From the NCBI RefSeq assembly GCF_001420695.1, contig NZ_LJJB01000007.1:1251890-1315889 (forward strand): a stretch of 64,000 bases of DNA, given 5' to 3'. The position numbers and the translations under genes are program-made. How positions within the stretch are numbered: the first letter of the stretch is position 1; every line of letters begins with the position of its first letter. The DNA is from Brevibacillus choshinensis (lineage in GTDB: Bacteria; Bacillota; Bacilli; Brevibacillales; Brevibacillaceae). Of the stretch, positions 25,897-35,714 are shown piece by piece. The notes under the pieces were generated by a model, which saw only the letters and a list, made by a program, of their open reading frames with translations, had not been told where the DNA came from and did not search any database.

Positions 25897-27117
25897 GTGA
25901 AAAAACGAGCGTCAATAATTCTGGCTTCCCTGTTGCTTGTTGCGACTGGATGCGGGCCTGCTCCTGAAGCTCCACAGCAAGCAGAAGCGAAGGCAAAAGT
26001 AGTTGAAGTCGTCAAAGTGACGAAGGCGGCAAATCCCGTGGTGCTGAGCGTGACGGGAATGGTCGAGGCAAAACGGGATGCCGTACTGCCTTTCGGAACA
26101 GGCGGAACGATCTCGGCCATACAAGTAAGCAAAGGTGCCAAGATCGGTCAAGGTCAGCTCTTGGCAACGTTGGACACCCGGTACTATCAAAAAGAAGTGG
26201 AAGTGGCAGCGAGTCAGGTCGCTGAGGCAGCCGCTCGCAAGACGCAGACACTCAAAGGTGCGACTGCACAAGCGATCGAACAGCAACGCTTGCAAGTAAA
26301 AAGCGCGCAGAACCAGCTGGAAAAAGCTCGGCAGGATGTCACGGTGGGTGAAAAGCTGTTAGCTGGCGGGGCTATTTCGCAAAGCGAAATAAATGATCGC
26401 AAGCGAGTGCTGTCCCAAGCAGAAATTTCTGTAAGAGACGCACAACTGGCATTAGATGAACTTCAGCGTGGAGCACAGCCAGAGGATGTAGCAGTAGCCA
26501 ATGCTTCAATCAAACAAGCATCTGGACAGGTAGACCGAGCGAAAAAGAGCCTAGACGATGCCAAAATCGAAGCTCCTTTTGCAGGTACGATTGTGGATGT
26601 CTTCAAGCAATCGGGCGAACAGGCTTCACCCGGTGAACAAATCATTCACTTAGTCGATCTGTCCGAGGTAAAAGTGACGTTGGACATCACGAATGAGGGA
26701 ATCGGTCAGTTCCACGAGAAAGCAAAGGTACAGATCGTTTCCAGTGATGGCAAGAAAAGCAATGGAACAGTTACATTCGTCTCTCCTGTTGTCGACAAGC
26801 AGACGGGCAAATATCGTGTCGAGGTAACGGTCCCGAACCCGGATAGCTACTGGCGTGGTGGTATGACAGCGACAGTGGAAGTGCCACGTAAAATAAATGG
26901 CTTTCTCGTACCGCTGGAGAGTGTAGGGGTGAGTCAATCTCAGCATTATGTTATGGCCGTGGAGAACGGCTTGACGGTACGCAAGGAAGTCAAGGTAGGT
27001 CAAATGACTGGCGACCAGATTGAAATCTTATCTGGGATTAAAGAAGGAGACCAGCTCCTGCGTTCCGGCATTACGTTTTATGTTGAGGGGCAAAAAGTAG
27101 AGGCGAAGGGAGAATAG
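25897..27117 (+). CDS. HlyD/MFP-type efflux adaptor lipoprotein
   Basis: 406 residues. The lipoprotein signal ends in VATGC (Cys about 19), so the protein is probably lipid-anchored outside the membrane. The order is barrel-sandwich half (LPFGTGGTISAIQVSKGAKIGQGQLLATLD), a coiled-coil hairpin at about 100-200, the second lipoyl half (IEAPFAGTIVDVFKQSGEQASPG), and a beta-barrel with WRGGMTATVEV. It pairs with the RND transporter 4 bases downstream. GTG 25897 with GGAGG upstream. Gram-positives lack an outer membrane channel, so the adaptor must work in a two-part system. Confidence 0.9.
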   Translation: MKKRASIILASLLLVATGCGPAPEAPQQAEAKAKVVEVVKVTKAANPVVLSVTGMVEAKRDAVLPFGTGGTISAIQVSKGAKIGQGQLLATLDTRYYQKEVEVAASQVAEAAARKTQTLKGATAQAIEQQRLQVKSAQNQLEKARQDVTVGEKLLAGGAISQSEINDRKRVLSQAEISVRDAQLALDELQRGAQPEDVAVANASIKQASGQVDRAKKSLDDAKIEAPFAGTIVDVFKQSGEQASPGEQIIHLVDLSEVKVTLDITNEGIGQFHEKAKVQIVSSDGKKSNGTVTFVSPVVDKQTGKYRVEVTVPNPDSYWRGGMTATVEVPRKINGFLVPLESVGVSQSQHYVMAVENGLTVRKEVKVGQMTGDQIEILSGIKEGDQLLRSGITFYVEGQKVEAKGE

Positions 27118-27121
27118 CTGC

Positions 27122-30100
27122 ATGAATAAGATGATTCTCTTTTTGCTGAAACGCCGACTGATCGTCTACCTCTTTACATTCTTGCTCGTGATCGCGGGAA
27201 TCGGCTCCTTGTTGAGCTTCAATGTGGAGCTGGTACCGAAAACGGATTTCCCAGTCCTTTCCGTCAACATTTCAGGAGGCTCCATACCACCGGAAGAGAT
27301 GGAAGACAAGGTCACCAAAAAGATTGAACAAGAACTAAAGTCGATTACCGAAATCAAAGAGTACACGTCCACCACAGGTTCAGGCTCAGTCCGAATCTCG
27401 ATTACTGCCAAAGAAGGCACTGGTGAAAAAGTCAAACAGGACGTGCAGAACGCTGTTAACAGACTCCGCAACGGCTTCCCAAAAGCAGTAGATCGAGTGG
27501 AAGTGAATCAGATGAGTTTTGGGGATGATGCCCTGATCGACTATGCGTTGGTCGGAGCGGATCCACAATCAATGCTGAGCTTGGCAAAGACAACGATCAA
27601 AGACCGAATTGAAGCAGTGCCAGGCGTGAAGGAAGTAGAAATTTCCGATCGCAGCTTTGAAAATCAGATAGCCGTGACCTTGCGACCGGATCAGCTCAAT
27701 GCTTACCGAACGACGCCAGCCGATGTGATCGCACAGCTGCAGGATACCAACTGGAAGCAAGCTGTGGGAACGTTGGAAAACTCCGGATTTGATACGGTTG
27801 TCATGGTGGACGATACGTACAGTACTGTTCAGGAAATGACGGTACTCCCCATAGAGACGCCAAATGGAACTGTTCCGTTGAGCCAGCTTGCGACGATAGA
27901 AGATCTGAGAGGGAAAGTCAAAGACTCGGTTGCGCTGACGAATGGAAGTGTTTTTGTACACTTGAGCGTAAAACGGGCAGATGGCAGTGATTTAATCACT
28001 ACGCAAGGTAAGGTAGAGCAGATCGTCCGCGAGATTAATACAGAGGCGAACGGACAGTACCAATTGAAAGTCATGATAGAAGCGGTCTCCTATATCCAGC
28101 ACGCGGTAACTAACCTGAGCCGTGACGTCATGATCGGGGGCGCACTAGCTATCATCATTCTGTTCGTGTTCCTGAGAAATTGGCGGGTCACGCTGGTTAT
28201 TGCTACCACCCTACCTTTATCCGCACTCATGACTTTTATTGCGATGAAGCTGGGTGGCTACAACATTGACATGGTGAGCTTGCTTTCTCTCAGTTTGTCT
28301 GTCGGTCTGATTGTAGATGCAGCCATTGTTGTATTGGAGAGCATCTATCATTTCAGGGAAAAGGGAGAGCCTTTGACACATGCGATTGTCAAAGGGACAC
28401 GCGAAGTATTGACGCCTGTTTTTACCTCGCAATTGACGATTATCATCGTATTTTTACCGTTGATCTTCGCGGATTTCGAAGACTGGCTGAAACCGATTTT
28501 GGCAACGATTGCCTTTACCGTTTCCTCCGCGATCGTTGCTTCTACGATTGCCGCTTTTTTCTTCGTCCCTGTGTTCTCCGATCGCTTTCTGCAAAAAGAT
28601 AAGAAGGTGTCACTGGAAGGTGAAGCAAAGGAACATGTGATTGTTCGTGGGTTTAGCAAGCTTCTGCAATTGGCTTTGCGTCATCGCGTGAAAACGTTGC
28701 TCGTTGCCGTCGCTACGTTCGTCGTAGCTGGGGTGATGACGCCACTCATGAAGATGGGGCAAGGGATCGATGCCAACGAAAATCTGGTGTTTGCCTCGAT
28801 TGAGATGCCTACCGGGTCGACACTGGAAAAAACCCAAAAGGCCGCGTTGGCAGGAGAAACCACATTACGTGAGATTCACGAGGTAAAAGATGTTTTCTTC
28901 TTCTCTTCCAAAGAAAACTCGGAAATATTTATCTCCTTGCGACCTAAGAGTGAACGCCAGCGTGACAAGGAAGCGTTGACGGCAGATATCAATGAACGCC
29001 TGAAAGCCATACCGGGCATTGAATCGATCACGACAAACTTCGGTGGGCAAGGAACAGACGCCCCAATCCAACTGGATATCGTGGGTGACGACTTGGAACA
29101 AATGCGTTTGATCGCCACAGATGTGGAAGGCATGCTTGCAACCATTCCGGGCGTCGAGAACATCCGTAATGATTTTAAGGAAGGAAAGGAAAAAGTCACC
29201 CTCGTTCCGAAGCAGGAAGCCATGTCGCGTCTGAATGTAGATCCGCGTTCCTTGCTGCAGCAGCTCAGTTCGATGATTGGAGATCAACCGATTACGTCGG
29301 TTACAAAAGACGGGATCGAGGTAGATGTCGTCGCCAAGCTACCGGACAACTGGCTGAAGCATCCAGATCAGCTGCATAGCATGATGATCAGCAGCAAGAG
29401 TGGGGCACAAGTGCCGCTGTCAGAATTGGTAGAATGGACGTACAGTAAATCTCCTGTCGTCATCACCCATGAGAAAGGGGAACGCATCGTTACAGTTTCA
29501 GCTGAATTGCAGGGAAGTGATTTGGGAGCAGTAGGACGACAAATCACAGAGAAGCTGCCTACGCTTGCAGTTCCAGCGGGATACTCCATTGATATTGCTG
29601 GGAAGCTGAAAGAACAGAGTGCGAACATGACTCAGGGAGTCTTTGTCTTTGCCGGAGTGCTCGCCCTGATCTACGTGGTGATGGTTGCCCAGTTCGGACG
29701 TCTCTCTCAGCCATTTATCATCTTGCTGACGATTCCGATGGCCCTCGTCGGGGTAGTGATTGGTTTTGTCCTAACGCAGCGTGTGTTTGGTGAGATGGCG
29801 ATGATCGGGATCATTATGCTGGTCGGTATCGTGGTATCAAACGCTATCCTGCTGATCGACCGAATCAACCTACTACGCGGTCGCGGTATGAATTTGGCGG
29901 AGGCGATCGTTCAAGGTACCAAGGAACGCGTACGTCCGGTCATCATGACCAAGCTGACGGCTATTCTGGGAATGCTTCCGATGGGCTTGGCCATGGCAGA
30001 AGGCTCCGATCTTGAAGCGCCGCTTGCTACCGCTGTGATTTCGGGGCTTGTCTTCCACACGATCGTGACACTCATACTGGTTCCCGTGTTGTACTCGCTG

Positions 30101-30205
30101 TTTGAAGGGGCAAAAGAAAGACGTTTGGCTCGCAAACTGGCTCGTCAAGCCAAGCGTCAGGAGAAGAAAACAGAAAAGGCGAAATTACAGCCGACTCAAA
30201 TGTAA
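27122..30205 (+). CDS. RND-family (AcrB/SwrC-like) efflux transporter
   Basis: 1027-residue inner-membrane transporter with the duplicated RND layout: membrane helix 1, a large extracytoplasmic domain, helices 2-6, and then the same again (helix 7 near residue 530). The N-terminus reads MILFLLKRRLIVYLFTF and the family-typical NVELVPKTDFPV follows. The proton-relay region of helix 4 reads GLIVDAAIVVLES, where the second Asp of the usual DD pair is Ala. Helix 10 reads GIVVSNAILLIDR, where AcrB has Lys. The nearest known type is Bacillus SwrC/YerP, implicated in surfactin and solvent export; the substrate here is unknown. Confidence 0.92.
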   Translation: MNKMILFLLKRRLIVYLFTFLLVIAGIGSLLSFNVELVPKTDFPVLSVNISGGSIPPEEMEDKVTKKIEQELKSITEIKEYTSTTGSGSVRISITAKEGTGEKVKQDVQNAVNRLRNGFPKAVDRVEVNQMSFGDDALIDYALVGADPQSMLSLAKTTIKDRIEAVPGVKEVEISDRSFENQIAVTLRPDQLNAYRTTPADVIAQLQDTNWKQAVGTLENSGFDTVVMVDDTYSTVQEMTVLPIETPNGTVPLSQLATIEDLRGKVKDSVALTNGSVFVHLSVKRADGSDLITTQGKVEQIVREINTEANGQYQLKVMIEAVSYIQHAVTNLSRDVMIGGALAIIILFVFLRNWRVTLVIATTLPLSALMTFIAMKLGGYNIDMVSLLSLSLSVGLIVDAAIVVLESIYHFREKGEPLTHAIVKGTREVLTPVFTSQLTIIIVFLPLIFADFEDWLKPILATIAFTVSSAIVASTIAAFFFVPVFSDRFLQKDKKVSLEGEAKEHVIVRGFSKLLQLALRHRVKTLLVAVATFVVAGVMTPLMKMGQGIDANENLVFASIEMPTGSTLEKTQKAALAGETTLREIHEVKDVFFFSSKENSEIFISLRPKSERQRDKEALTADINERLKAIPGIESITTNFGGQGTDAPIQLDIVGDDLEQMRLIATDVEGMLATIPGVENIRNDFKEGKEKVTLVPKQEAMSRLNVDPRSLLQQLSSMIGDQPITSVTKDGIEVDVVAKLPDNWLKHPDQLHSMMISSKSGAQVPLSELVEWTYSKSPVVITHEKGERIVTVSAELQGSDLGAVGRQITEKLPTLAVPAGYSIDIAGKLKEQSANMTQGVFVFAGVLALIYVVMVAQFGRLSQPFIILLTIPMALVGVVIGFVLTQRVFGEMAMIGIIMLVGIVVSNAILLIDRINLLRGRGMNLAEAIVQGTKERVRPVIMTKLTAILGMLPMGLAMAEGSDLEAPLATAVISGLVFHTIVTLILVPVLYSLFEGAKERRLARKLARQAKRQEKKTEKAKLQPTQM

Positions 30206-30219
30206 AACCATCGTGGTAG

Positions 30220-30256
30220 GAGAAGGGGAGTGTGCGATTCCCCTTCTCTTTTCCTT
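30220..30256 (+). terminator. Terminator after the RND operon
   Basis: GAGAAGGGG (30220-30228) pairs with CCCCTTCTC (30240-30248), followed by TTTTCCTTTT. Confidence 0.82.
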
Positions 30257-30335
30257 TTCGTTCATCAGAAAGTTCTGTAGAATAAAGAAAAAGCCATAAG
30301 GATAGACTGATGGGCATCTTGAAGGGAGAATGGAT

Positions 30336-31124
30336 ATGGATTTGCAACTGCAAGGAAAGACGGCAATCGTACTCGCATCGTCAAAAGGACTTGGAAGAGC
30401 CACTGCAATTTGTCTCGCACAAGAAGGAGCGAACGTGACGATTTGCGGGCGTGATGAAGCGGCCCTGGCGAGTGTGCGCGCTGAAATTGAGCAGGCGACA
30501 GGCAAGGCACCTCTAGCGGTTACAGTCGATGTGACCAAGGGAGAAGACATTAAGCGCGTAGTAGACGAAACGGTTCGACATTTCGGCAACGTACATATTT
30601 TGATTAACAATTCAGGTGGACCTACGCCGGGTTCCTTTGATCAGTTGAGTGACGAGCATTGGATCAAAGCATTCGAGCTGAACCTGCTCAGCTATGTACG
30701 TGCGATTCGAGCAGTCTTGCCGCACATGCGCGCCAATCAGTTCGGCCGCATCATCAACTTTGCATCCTCTTCTTTCAAACAACCTCTGGAGAACCTGATT
30801 CTCTCCAATACATTCCGCACAGGCGTGCTGGGGTTGGCCAAAACCTTGTCCGCAGAGCTTGGGCCAGACGGCATTCTGATCAATACGATTGGACCAGGGC
30901 GAATCGCAACAGATCGCGTGAAGCAGTTGGATGAAATGGATGCGGAGAAAAAGGGTACGGATGCCCATTCTGTGCGCACTCAATCAGAAAAGCTGATCCC
31001 ACTCGGTCGTTACGGTCAGCCGGATGAGTTTGCACGCATGGTGACGTTTCTCGCATCACCTGCCAACAGTTATGTGACAGGACAGTCCTTCCTGGTAGAT
31101 GGTGGCTTGGTACGGGCTATTTAA
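30336..31124 (+). CDS. Non-canonical short-chain dehydrogenase (FabG-like)
   Basis: About 262 residues with an SDR fold: a cofactor loop (ASSKGLGRA) near residues 14-22, NNSGGPTPG at about 90, and a C-terminal [12 protein letters not shown]. The catalytic YxxxK position, normally YSATKAG before VLGLAK, reads SNTFRTG, so both Tyr and Lys are replaced. This resembles a described FabG-like SDR subgroup lacking the standard tetrad. Oxidoreductase activity is therefore doubtful. ATG 30336 is favoured by GAAGGGAG spacing; ATG 30330 is nearly as good. Confidence 0.78.
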   Translation: MDLQLQGKTAIVLASSKGLGRATAICLAQEGANVTICGRDEAALASVRAEIEQATGKAPLAVTVDVTKGEDIKRVVDETVRHFGNVHILINNSGGPTPGSFDQLSDEHWIKAFELNLLSYVRAIRAVLPHMRANQFGRIINFASSSFKQPLENLILSNTFRTGVLGLAKTLSAELGPDGILINTIGPGRIATDRVKQLDEMDAEKKGTDAHSVRTQSEKLIPLGRYGQPDEFARMVTFLASPANSYVTGQSFLVDGGLVRAI

Positions 31125-31160
31125 AGATACGAAGAAAAAATGTAGGAAAGGGGTCTTCGC

Positions 31161-31652
31161 ATGAGCAAAGAAAGCTCGTTTGATATTGTATCCAAGGTCG
31201 ATCTGTCTGAGGTAAACAATGCGATCCAGACTGCCCTCAAGGAGATTGAGAACCGCTTTGATTTCAAAGGGACGAAAAGCAAGATTACGTTGGAAAAAGA
31301 AGAGCTCGTGCTCGTCTCAGATGACGATTTCAAGCTCGGACAGGTCAAGGATATTCTAATCAGCAAGCTGGTCAAGCGGGAAGTGCCTATCAAGAACCTG
31401 GACTATGGAAAAGTTGAGCCTGCCTCAGGTGGTACCGTTCGCCAGCGCGTCAAGCTCGTCCAGGGTATCGATAAGGAAAATGCGAAAAAAATTAACAACA
31501 TCATCAAGGATGCTGGTCTGAAAGTGAAGACGCAAATTCAGGACGATCAGATCCGCGTGACAGGAAAAAGTAAAGATGAGCTGCAGCAAATCATCATTGC
31601 GATACGCGAGTCAGACCTTCCTCTGGATGTGCAATTTATCAACTATCGATAA
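31161..31652 (+). CDS. YajQ-family nucleotide-binding protein
   Basis: 163-residue cytoplasmic protein of the YajQ/UPF0234 family with two ferredoxin-like halves. The start [21 protein letters not shown], the [10 protein letters not shown] strand, and the closing [13 protein letters not shown] are diagnostic. Members in other bacteria bind cyclic di-GMP or nucleic acid; the Bacillus counterpart is YitK. ATG 31161 follows AAAGGGG. Role in this organism unknown. Confidence 0.93.
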   Translation: MSKESSFDIVSKVDLSEVNNAIQTALKEIENRFDFKGTKSKITLEKEELVLVSDDDFKLGQVKDILISKLVKREVPIKNLDYGKVEPASGGTVRQRVKLVQGIDKENAKKINNIIKDAGLKVKTQIQDDQIRVTGKSKDELQQIIIAIRESDLPLDVQFINYR

Positions 31653-31743
31653 ATGCTAGAAAAGTTTTGCTTCTAACTCTCAATATTTTCGCGTATGCAT
31701 GTACAAATAAGTGACAAGCACTAGCGAAAGGGAGAGTAGAGAC

Positions 31744-32217
31744 ATGAAGGTCTTTATCGTCAGTATGCGCAATCTCATTTTGGGTGGAATCGTCTTCCTG
31801 ATCGTACTGGTGGCGGGCATCGTGTTATTAGTAAAAGATCCATTGCACGTCTCAGATTCGTATCGACCGGGAGAAGAAAGTGTAACAGCATCCACGACTC
31901 CAATGACGCAACCAGTCGGATCGGAAAAGCCGTCGTTGAATTTAGACATTCAGGTAGACGGTAGCACGGCAGAAGTATCACTGCTCACACAGAACTTTCA
32001 GTTTGTCCAAGAGAATGGTGATATGAGTCAACAGGCGATATTCGGACAAGGTCACGCTCATTTGTACCTCGATGGGGAAGCAAAAGGCATGATCTATCAT
32101 CCGGAGTTCCTTTTGAAGAAGCTGCCAAAAGGTGAGCATGAGCTGCGAGTAGAACTGAACTACAGCAACCATCTCCCGTACAAAGTGGAGTCCATCCAAA
32201 AGTTTGTTGTGAAGTGA
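31744..32217 (+). CDS. Single-pass membrane-anchored protein of unknown function
   Basis: 157 residues from ATG 31744 (GGGAGAG about 7 bases upstream). One N-terminal membrane helix (LILGGIVFLIVLVAGIVLLV), then a linker and a beta-rich extracytoplasmic domain (about 65-155). That domain contains GQGHAHLYLDGEAKGMIYHPEF and a closing ELRVELNYSNHLPY, an Ig-like layout with His residues that could bind metal. No family is recognised with certainty. It is separate from yajQ by a 91-base gap. Confidence 0.6.
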   Translation: MKVFIVSMRNLILGGIVFLIVLVAGIVLLVKDPLHVSDSYRPGEESVTASTTPMTQPVGSEKPSLNLDIQVDGSTAEVSLLTQNFQFVQENGDMSQQAIFGQGHAHLYLDGEAKGMIYHPEFLLKKLPKGEHELRVELNYSNHLPYKVESIQKFVVK

Positions 32218-32336
32218 TAGGTAAGCGTTCCGATTGTGGGACGCTTTTCTTTTTTGCTAATGGGAGGAATATGTTGGAGGAAGGAGAATCATACTTTTGC
32301 AAGGCAGAATAGTCTGAATGTTTTGGAGGTGCTTGT

Positions 32337-33995
32337 ATGCTGCGTCAGATCACTATTGGAGATTTACTGGATGAGACAGCGGGTCGATACCCGGAGAAAG
32401 AGGCTCTCGTATATCAGGAAAGAGGGCTACGCTATTCATTTGCGCAATTCCAGGAAATTTGTAATCAGGCAGCCAGAGGATTCATGTCACTAGGGATTCA
32501 AAAAGGGGAAAACATCGCGATTTGGGCGACGAATGTTCCTGAATGGGTCATTTCTCAATACGCCACCGCGAAAATGGGCGGCGTTTTGGTGACGGTCAAT
32601 ACGAGTTATCGGACACATGAGCTAGAATATCTACTTCGCCAGTCAGAATCCACGACGTTGCTATTGATAGATTCGTATCGCGATGCGGACTATGTTGGAA
32701 TGGTTCGGGAAATCTGCCCCGAGCTAGCGAATTGTGAGCCAGGAAACCTCCAATCAGCTCGACTGCCTCATTTGAAAAACGTTATCTATATCGGGGAAGA
32801 ACGTCAGCCCGGTATGTTTTTATGGCGTGATTTGCTGGAACGCTCCGCACAGGTCGCTGAAGAAGAGCGAAAGGCGAGACAACAAACCTTGCTCCCCGAT
32901 GAAGTCATCAATATGCAGTACACCTCCGGGACGACCGGTTTTCCCAAAGGTGTCATGCTCTCCCATAGCAATATCGTCAACAATGCCATCAAGGTTGCAG
33001 AGTGCCAACGTTTGGGAATGGAAGACCGGGTGTGCATTCCCGTTCCTTTCTTTCACTGCTTCGGATGTGTGATGGGGACGCTGGCGTGTGTTGCGACAGG
33101 AGCGACGATGGTCCCTGTAACGGCCTTTGATCCCGGACTGGTTCTCTCGATTGTAGAACAAGAGCGCTGTACGGCTCTATACGGTGTTCCGACGATGTTT
33201 ATCGCGGAGCTGAACCACCCGTCGTTTGCCGAGCGTGATCTGAGCTCCTTGCGAACAGGAATCATGGCAGGCTCGCTATGCCCGATCGAAGTCATGAAAA
33301 ACGTCGTTCATAAAATGGGCATTCGGGATATTACCATCGCGTATGGGCAGACGGAATCCTCTCCCGTTATTACACAGACCGTTCCGAATGATTCCATTGA
33401 ACGAAAAGTAGAGACAGTCGGGCGAGTCCATGAAGGGGTGGAGGCGAAGGTTATCGATCCGATCACAGGCGAAACCTTGCCGCCGGGAGTACAGGGGGAA
33501 TTGTGCACACGGGGATATCTGGTTATGAAAGGGTATTACAACATGCCAGAGCAAACCGCAAAGACGATTGATTCTGACGGCTGGCTGCATACCGGAGACC
33601 TCGCCACTGTGGACGAAGAGGGCTACTATCGAATCACAGGTCGACTCAAGGACATGATTATCCGAGGTGGAGAAAATATTTATCCGCGCGAGGTTGAGGA
33701 ATTCCTCTATACCCATCCACACATTTTAGACGTCCAGATCGTAGGTGTTCCCGATACCGTATACGGGGAGCAGGTATTGGCATGTATCCGTGTCAAACCA
33801 GGCGAAACGTTGACAGAGCAAGACGTACTCAGCTATTGCGAGGGAAAAATAGCTCGCTATAAAATCCCCAAGTACATTCAATTTATCGATGAGTATCCGA
33901 TGACCGCTTCAGGAAAAATCCAGAAATTCAAATTGCGCGAGTATGCGATTCACGCTTTTGGATTACCTGGAGCGGGGAGTACAGAAACAGCCTAA
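32337..33995 (+). CDS. AMP-forming acyl-CoA synthetase
   Basis: 552 residues of the ANL adenylating superfamily, activating a fatty or other carboxylic acid to its CoA thioester through an acyl-AMP. Seen are the P-loop YTSGTTGFPKGVMLSH, the YGQTESSP motif A5, HTGDLATVDEEGYYRITGRLKDMIIRGGENIYPREVEE, and the C-terminal lysine motif MTASGKIQKFKL. The size and pattern resemble Bacillus YngI-type medium/long-chain ligases; substrate chain length is not readable. ATG 32337 behind GGAGGTG. Confidence 0.92.
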   Translation: MLRQITIGDLLDETAGRYPEKEALVYQERGLRYSFAQFQEICNQAARGFMSLGIQKGENIAIWATNVPEWVISQYATAKMGGVLVTVNTSYRTHELEYLLRQSESTTLLLIDSYRDADYVGMVREICPELANCEPGNLQSARLPHLKNVIYIGEERQPGMFLWRDLLERSAQVAEEERKARQQTLLPDEVINMQYTSGTTGFPKGVMLSHSNIVNNAIKVAECQRLGMEDRVCIPVPFFHCFGCVMGTLACVATGATMVPVTAFDPGLVLSIVEQERCTALYGVPTMFIAELNHPSFAERDLSSLRTGIMAGSLCPIEVMKNVVHKMGIRDITIAYGQTESSPVITQTVPNDSIERKVETVGRVHEGVEAKVIDPITGETLPPGVQGELCTRGYLVMKGYYNMPEQTAKTIDSDGWLHTGDLATVDEEGYYRITGRLKDMIIRGGENIYPREVEEFLYTHPHILDVQIVGVPDTVYGEQVLACIRVKPGETLTEQDVLSYCEGKIARYKIPKYIQFIDEYPMTASGKIQKFKLREYAIHAFGLPGAGSTETA

Positions 33996-34082
33996 AAGTG
34001 GTGAAAGCAGTCACTCAGCGGCACATGGCCGTGGAAGGGCTGCTTTTTGCATTCTTCATCTCCGGAAAAGGAGGAAATACGC

Positions 34083-34391
34083 ATGTTAGCAGTTTTGCAA
34101 AAAACCAAGGATGGATATGTGGCTCGTTTTGAGACTCTAAACTGGAGTATAAATGGAGAAGACCGAGTTCGGTTTGAACTATATTCAGAATCCGATGGAT
34201 GTCGGTTGGTCCTGTTTGAAAAGATCAATAAAATGACAGGTGACACTCCGAAAGATCTTGCAGGCTGGCATGTATGTTTGGATGTAATCAAAGCATTGCT
34301 GGACGACCGTATCGTTGACTCGCGTGAAAAAGAATGGGAAAAATGGTATAAGGAATACTCTTTACTTGTTGAAAACTTTGATTATAGCTAG
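34083..34391 (+). CDS. Internally shortened SRPBCC (AHSA1-like) protein
   Basis: 102 residues from ATG 34083, with a near-perfect AAGGAGG 8 bases upstream. The start, KTKDGYVARFETL, matches the N-terminus of AHSA1-type SRPBCC proteins. The rest, NGEDRVRFELYSESDGCRLVL and DLAGWHVCLDVIKALLD, matches their C-terminal half. The roughly 50-60 residues that normally link them (DPEELARWL to the central strands) are missing, and the frame is preserved. So it looks like an in-frame internal deletion rather than a frameshift. Whether it folds is unclear; it may be a decaying gene. Confidence 0.65.
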   Translation: MLAVLQKTKDGYVARFETLNWSINGEDRVRFELYSESDGCRLVLFEKINKMTGDTPKDLAGWHVCLDVIKALLDDRIVDSREKEWEKWYKEYSLLVENFDYS

Positions 34392-34529
34392 GAGCATTAA
34401 GGTTAGGTATTCTCTTTTCGAGGATCGAACACTATGGGGATAATGGAAAATATTATGAACAGCTACTCTTTACATTCGAACATGTCTCCTCTATGATGGT
34501 GGGAAATGCAGGGAGAGGGGCAGCAAGCT

Positions 34530-35039
34530 ATGGAGATTAGACGACTAGGTCCCGAGGATGCAGAAGCATTTTCTGTAGTGAGACTCGAGGCATTACAAAA
34601 AGATCCGGATGCTTTCGGAGCTACATATGAGGACGAGAAAAAGCGCACGCTGGAGGAATGGAAAGAGAGATTGTCACAAACATCACCCAGCGAAAGTGGT
34701 TTTTTTGGAGCTTTTTCTGATGGGGAAATCGTAGGGACGATCGGTTTCTTCCGACATAAAGGGACGAAAGCGCGACACAAAGTAGCGATTGTCTCCATGT
34801 ACGTAAGAGAATCCCACCGGGGCTCAGGGCTGGCAGCAGGGTTAATGAACGCGGCGATCGATTATTTACGTGGATTAGGGGATGTAGATCAGGTGCAGCT
34901 GGCAGTCGTCACGACGAATCCCGCCGCTGTCCGCTTCTATGAAAAAATGGGATTTGCAACATATGGCTTTGAAAAGCGTGCGCTCAGAGTAGGGGATCAG
35001 TATTTCGACGAAGCGCTGATGTACCTCCTGTTCGAATAA
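34530..35039 (+). CDS. GNAT-family N-acetyltransferase
   Basis: 169 residues. The acetyl-CoA-binding motif A reads VSMYVRESHRGSGLAAGLMNAAI, followed by VQLAVVTTNPAAVRFYEKMGF (motif B) with the usual YEKMGF. The start is placed at ATG 34530 behind GGGAGAGGGG; ATG 34506 would add eight residues. Acceptor unknown; the motif style is that of ribosomal-protein or small-molecule acetyltransferases. It converges on the leuD terminator. Confidence 0.85.
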   Translation: MEIRRLGPEDAEAFSVVRLEALQKDPDAFGATYEDEKKRTLEEWKERLSQTSPSESGFFGAFSDGEIVGTIGFFRHKGTKARHKVAIVSMYVRESHRGSGLAAGLMNAAIDYLRGLGDVDQVQLAVVTTNPAAVRFYEKMGFATYGFEKRALRVGDQYFDEALMYLLFE

Positions 35040-35060
35040 AGAGTCGATCATCTGTATCAT

Positions 35061-35096
35061 AAAAAAGCGAAGGCATGGAAAGTACCTGCCTTCGCC
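35061..35096 (-). terminator. Terminator of leuCD (and possibly of the GNAT gene)
   Basis: GCGAAGGCA (35067-35075) pairs with TGCCTTCGC (35087-35095). On the minus strand six T follow directly. On the plus strand the T run is broken (CTCTCTTTA), so it acts mainly for leuD. Confidence 0.82.
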
Positions 35097-35129
35097 TCTC
35101 TTTATATGCGTTTGCTAGAAGGTATCCGT

Positions 35130-35714
35130 TTAGCGGTTTGCCTCATAAGCTGCAATTTTGTCTTCGTATTGCAAGGTAATGCCGATATCGTCCAGACCAT
35201 TCAACATGCAGTAACGACGATAGGAATCCACTTCAAACGGATAGGAGAGACCCTCATTGTCTTTCACGACTTGCTCTTGCAGGTCGATTGTCAATTGATA
35301 ATTTTCATTCTCTTGTGCACGTTTGAACAGTTCATCTACTTGTTCTTCGCTTAGTGTGATCGGCAAGAAGCCGTTTTTGAAGCAGTTGTTGTAGAAGATA
35401 TCAGCAAAAGACGGTGCAATGACCGCACGGAACCCGTAGTCTGTCAGAGCCCAAGGCGCGTGCTCACGGGAGGAACCGCAGCCAAAGTTGTTCCGAGCCA
35501 ACAGAATCGTAGAGTCTTTGTACTCTGGCGTATTCAGGATGAACGAGTCGATGGGGGTTCCATCAACGGCAAAGCGCCATTCGTAAAACAGGAATTGGCC
35601 AAAGCCGCTGCGCTCGATACGCTTCAAAAACTGTTTGGGAATGATTGCGTCTGTATCTACGTTTACACGGTCGAGTGGTGCTACCTGACCCGTGTGGATG
35701 ACAAATGGGTTCAT
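35130..35714 (-). CDS. leuD: 3-isopropylmalate dehydratase small subunit
   Basis: 194 residues. Pairs with LeuC to isomerise 2- to 3-isopropylmalate in leucine synthesis. The swivelling-domain motifs are [25 protein letters not shown] at the start and [25 protein letters not shown], the substrate-binding loop. Length is normal. Its ATG overlaps the leuC stop in an ATGA arrangement. Confidence 0.96.
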   Translation of the reverse strand: MNPFVIHTGQVAPLDRVNVDTDAIIPKQFLKRIERSGFGQFLFYEWRFAVDGTPIDSFILNTPEYKDSTILLARNNFGCGSSREHAPWALTDYGFRAVIAPSFADIFYNNCFKNGFLPITLSEEQVDELFKRAQENENYQLTIDLQEQVVKDNEGLSYPFEVDSYRRYCMLNGLDDIGITLQYEDKIAAYEANR

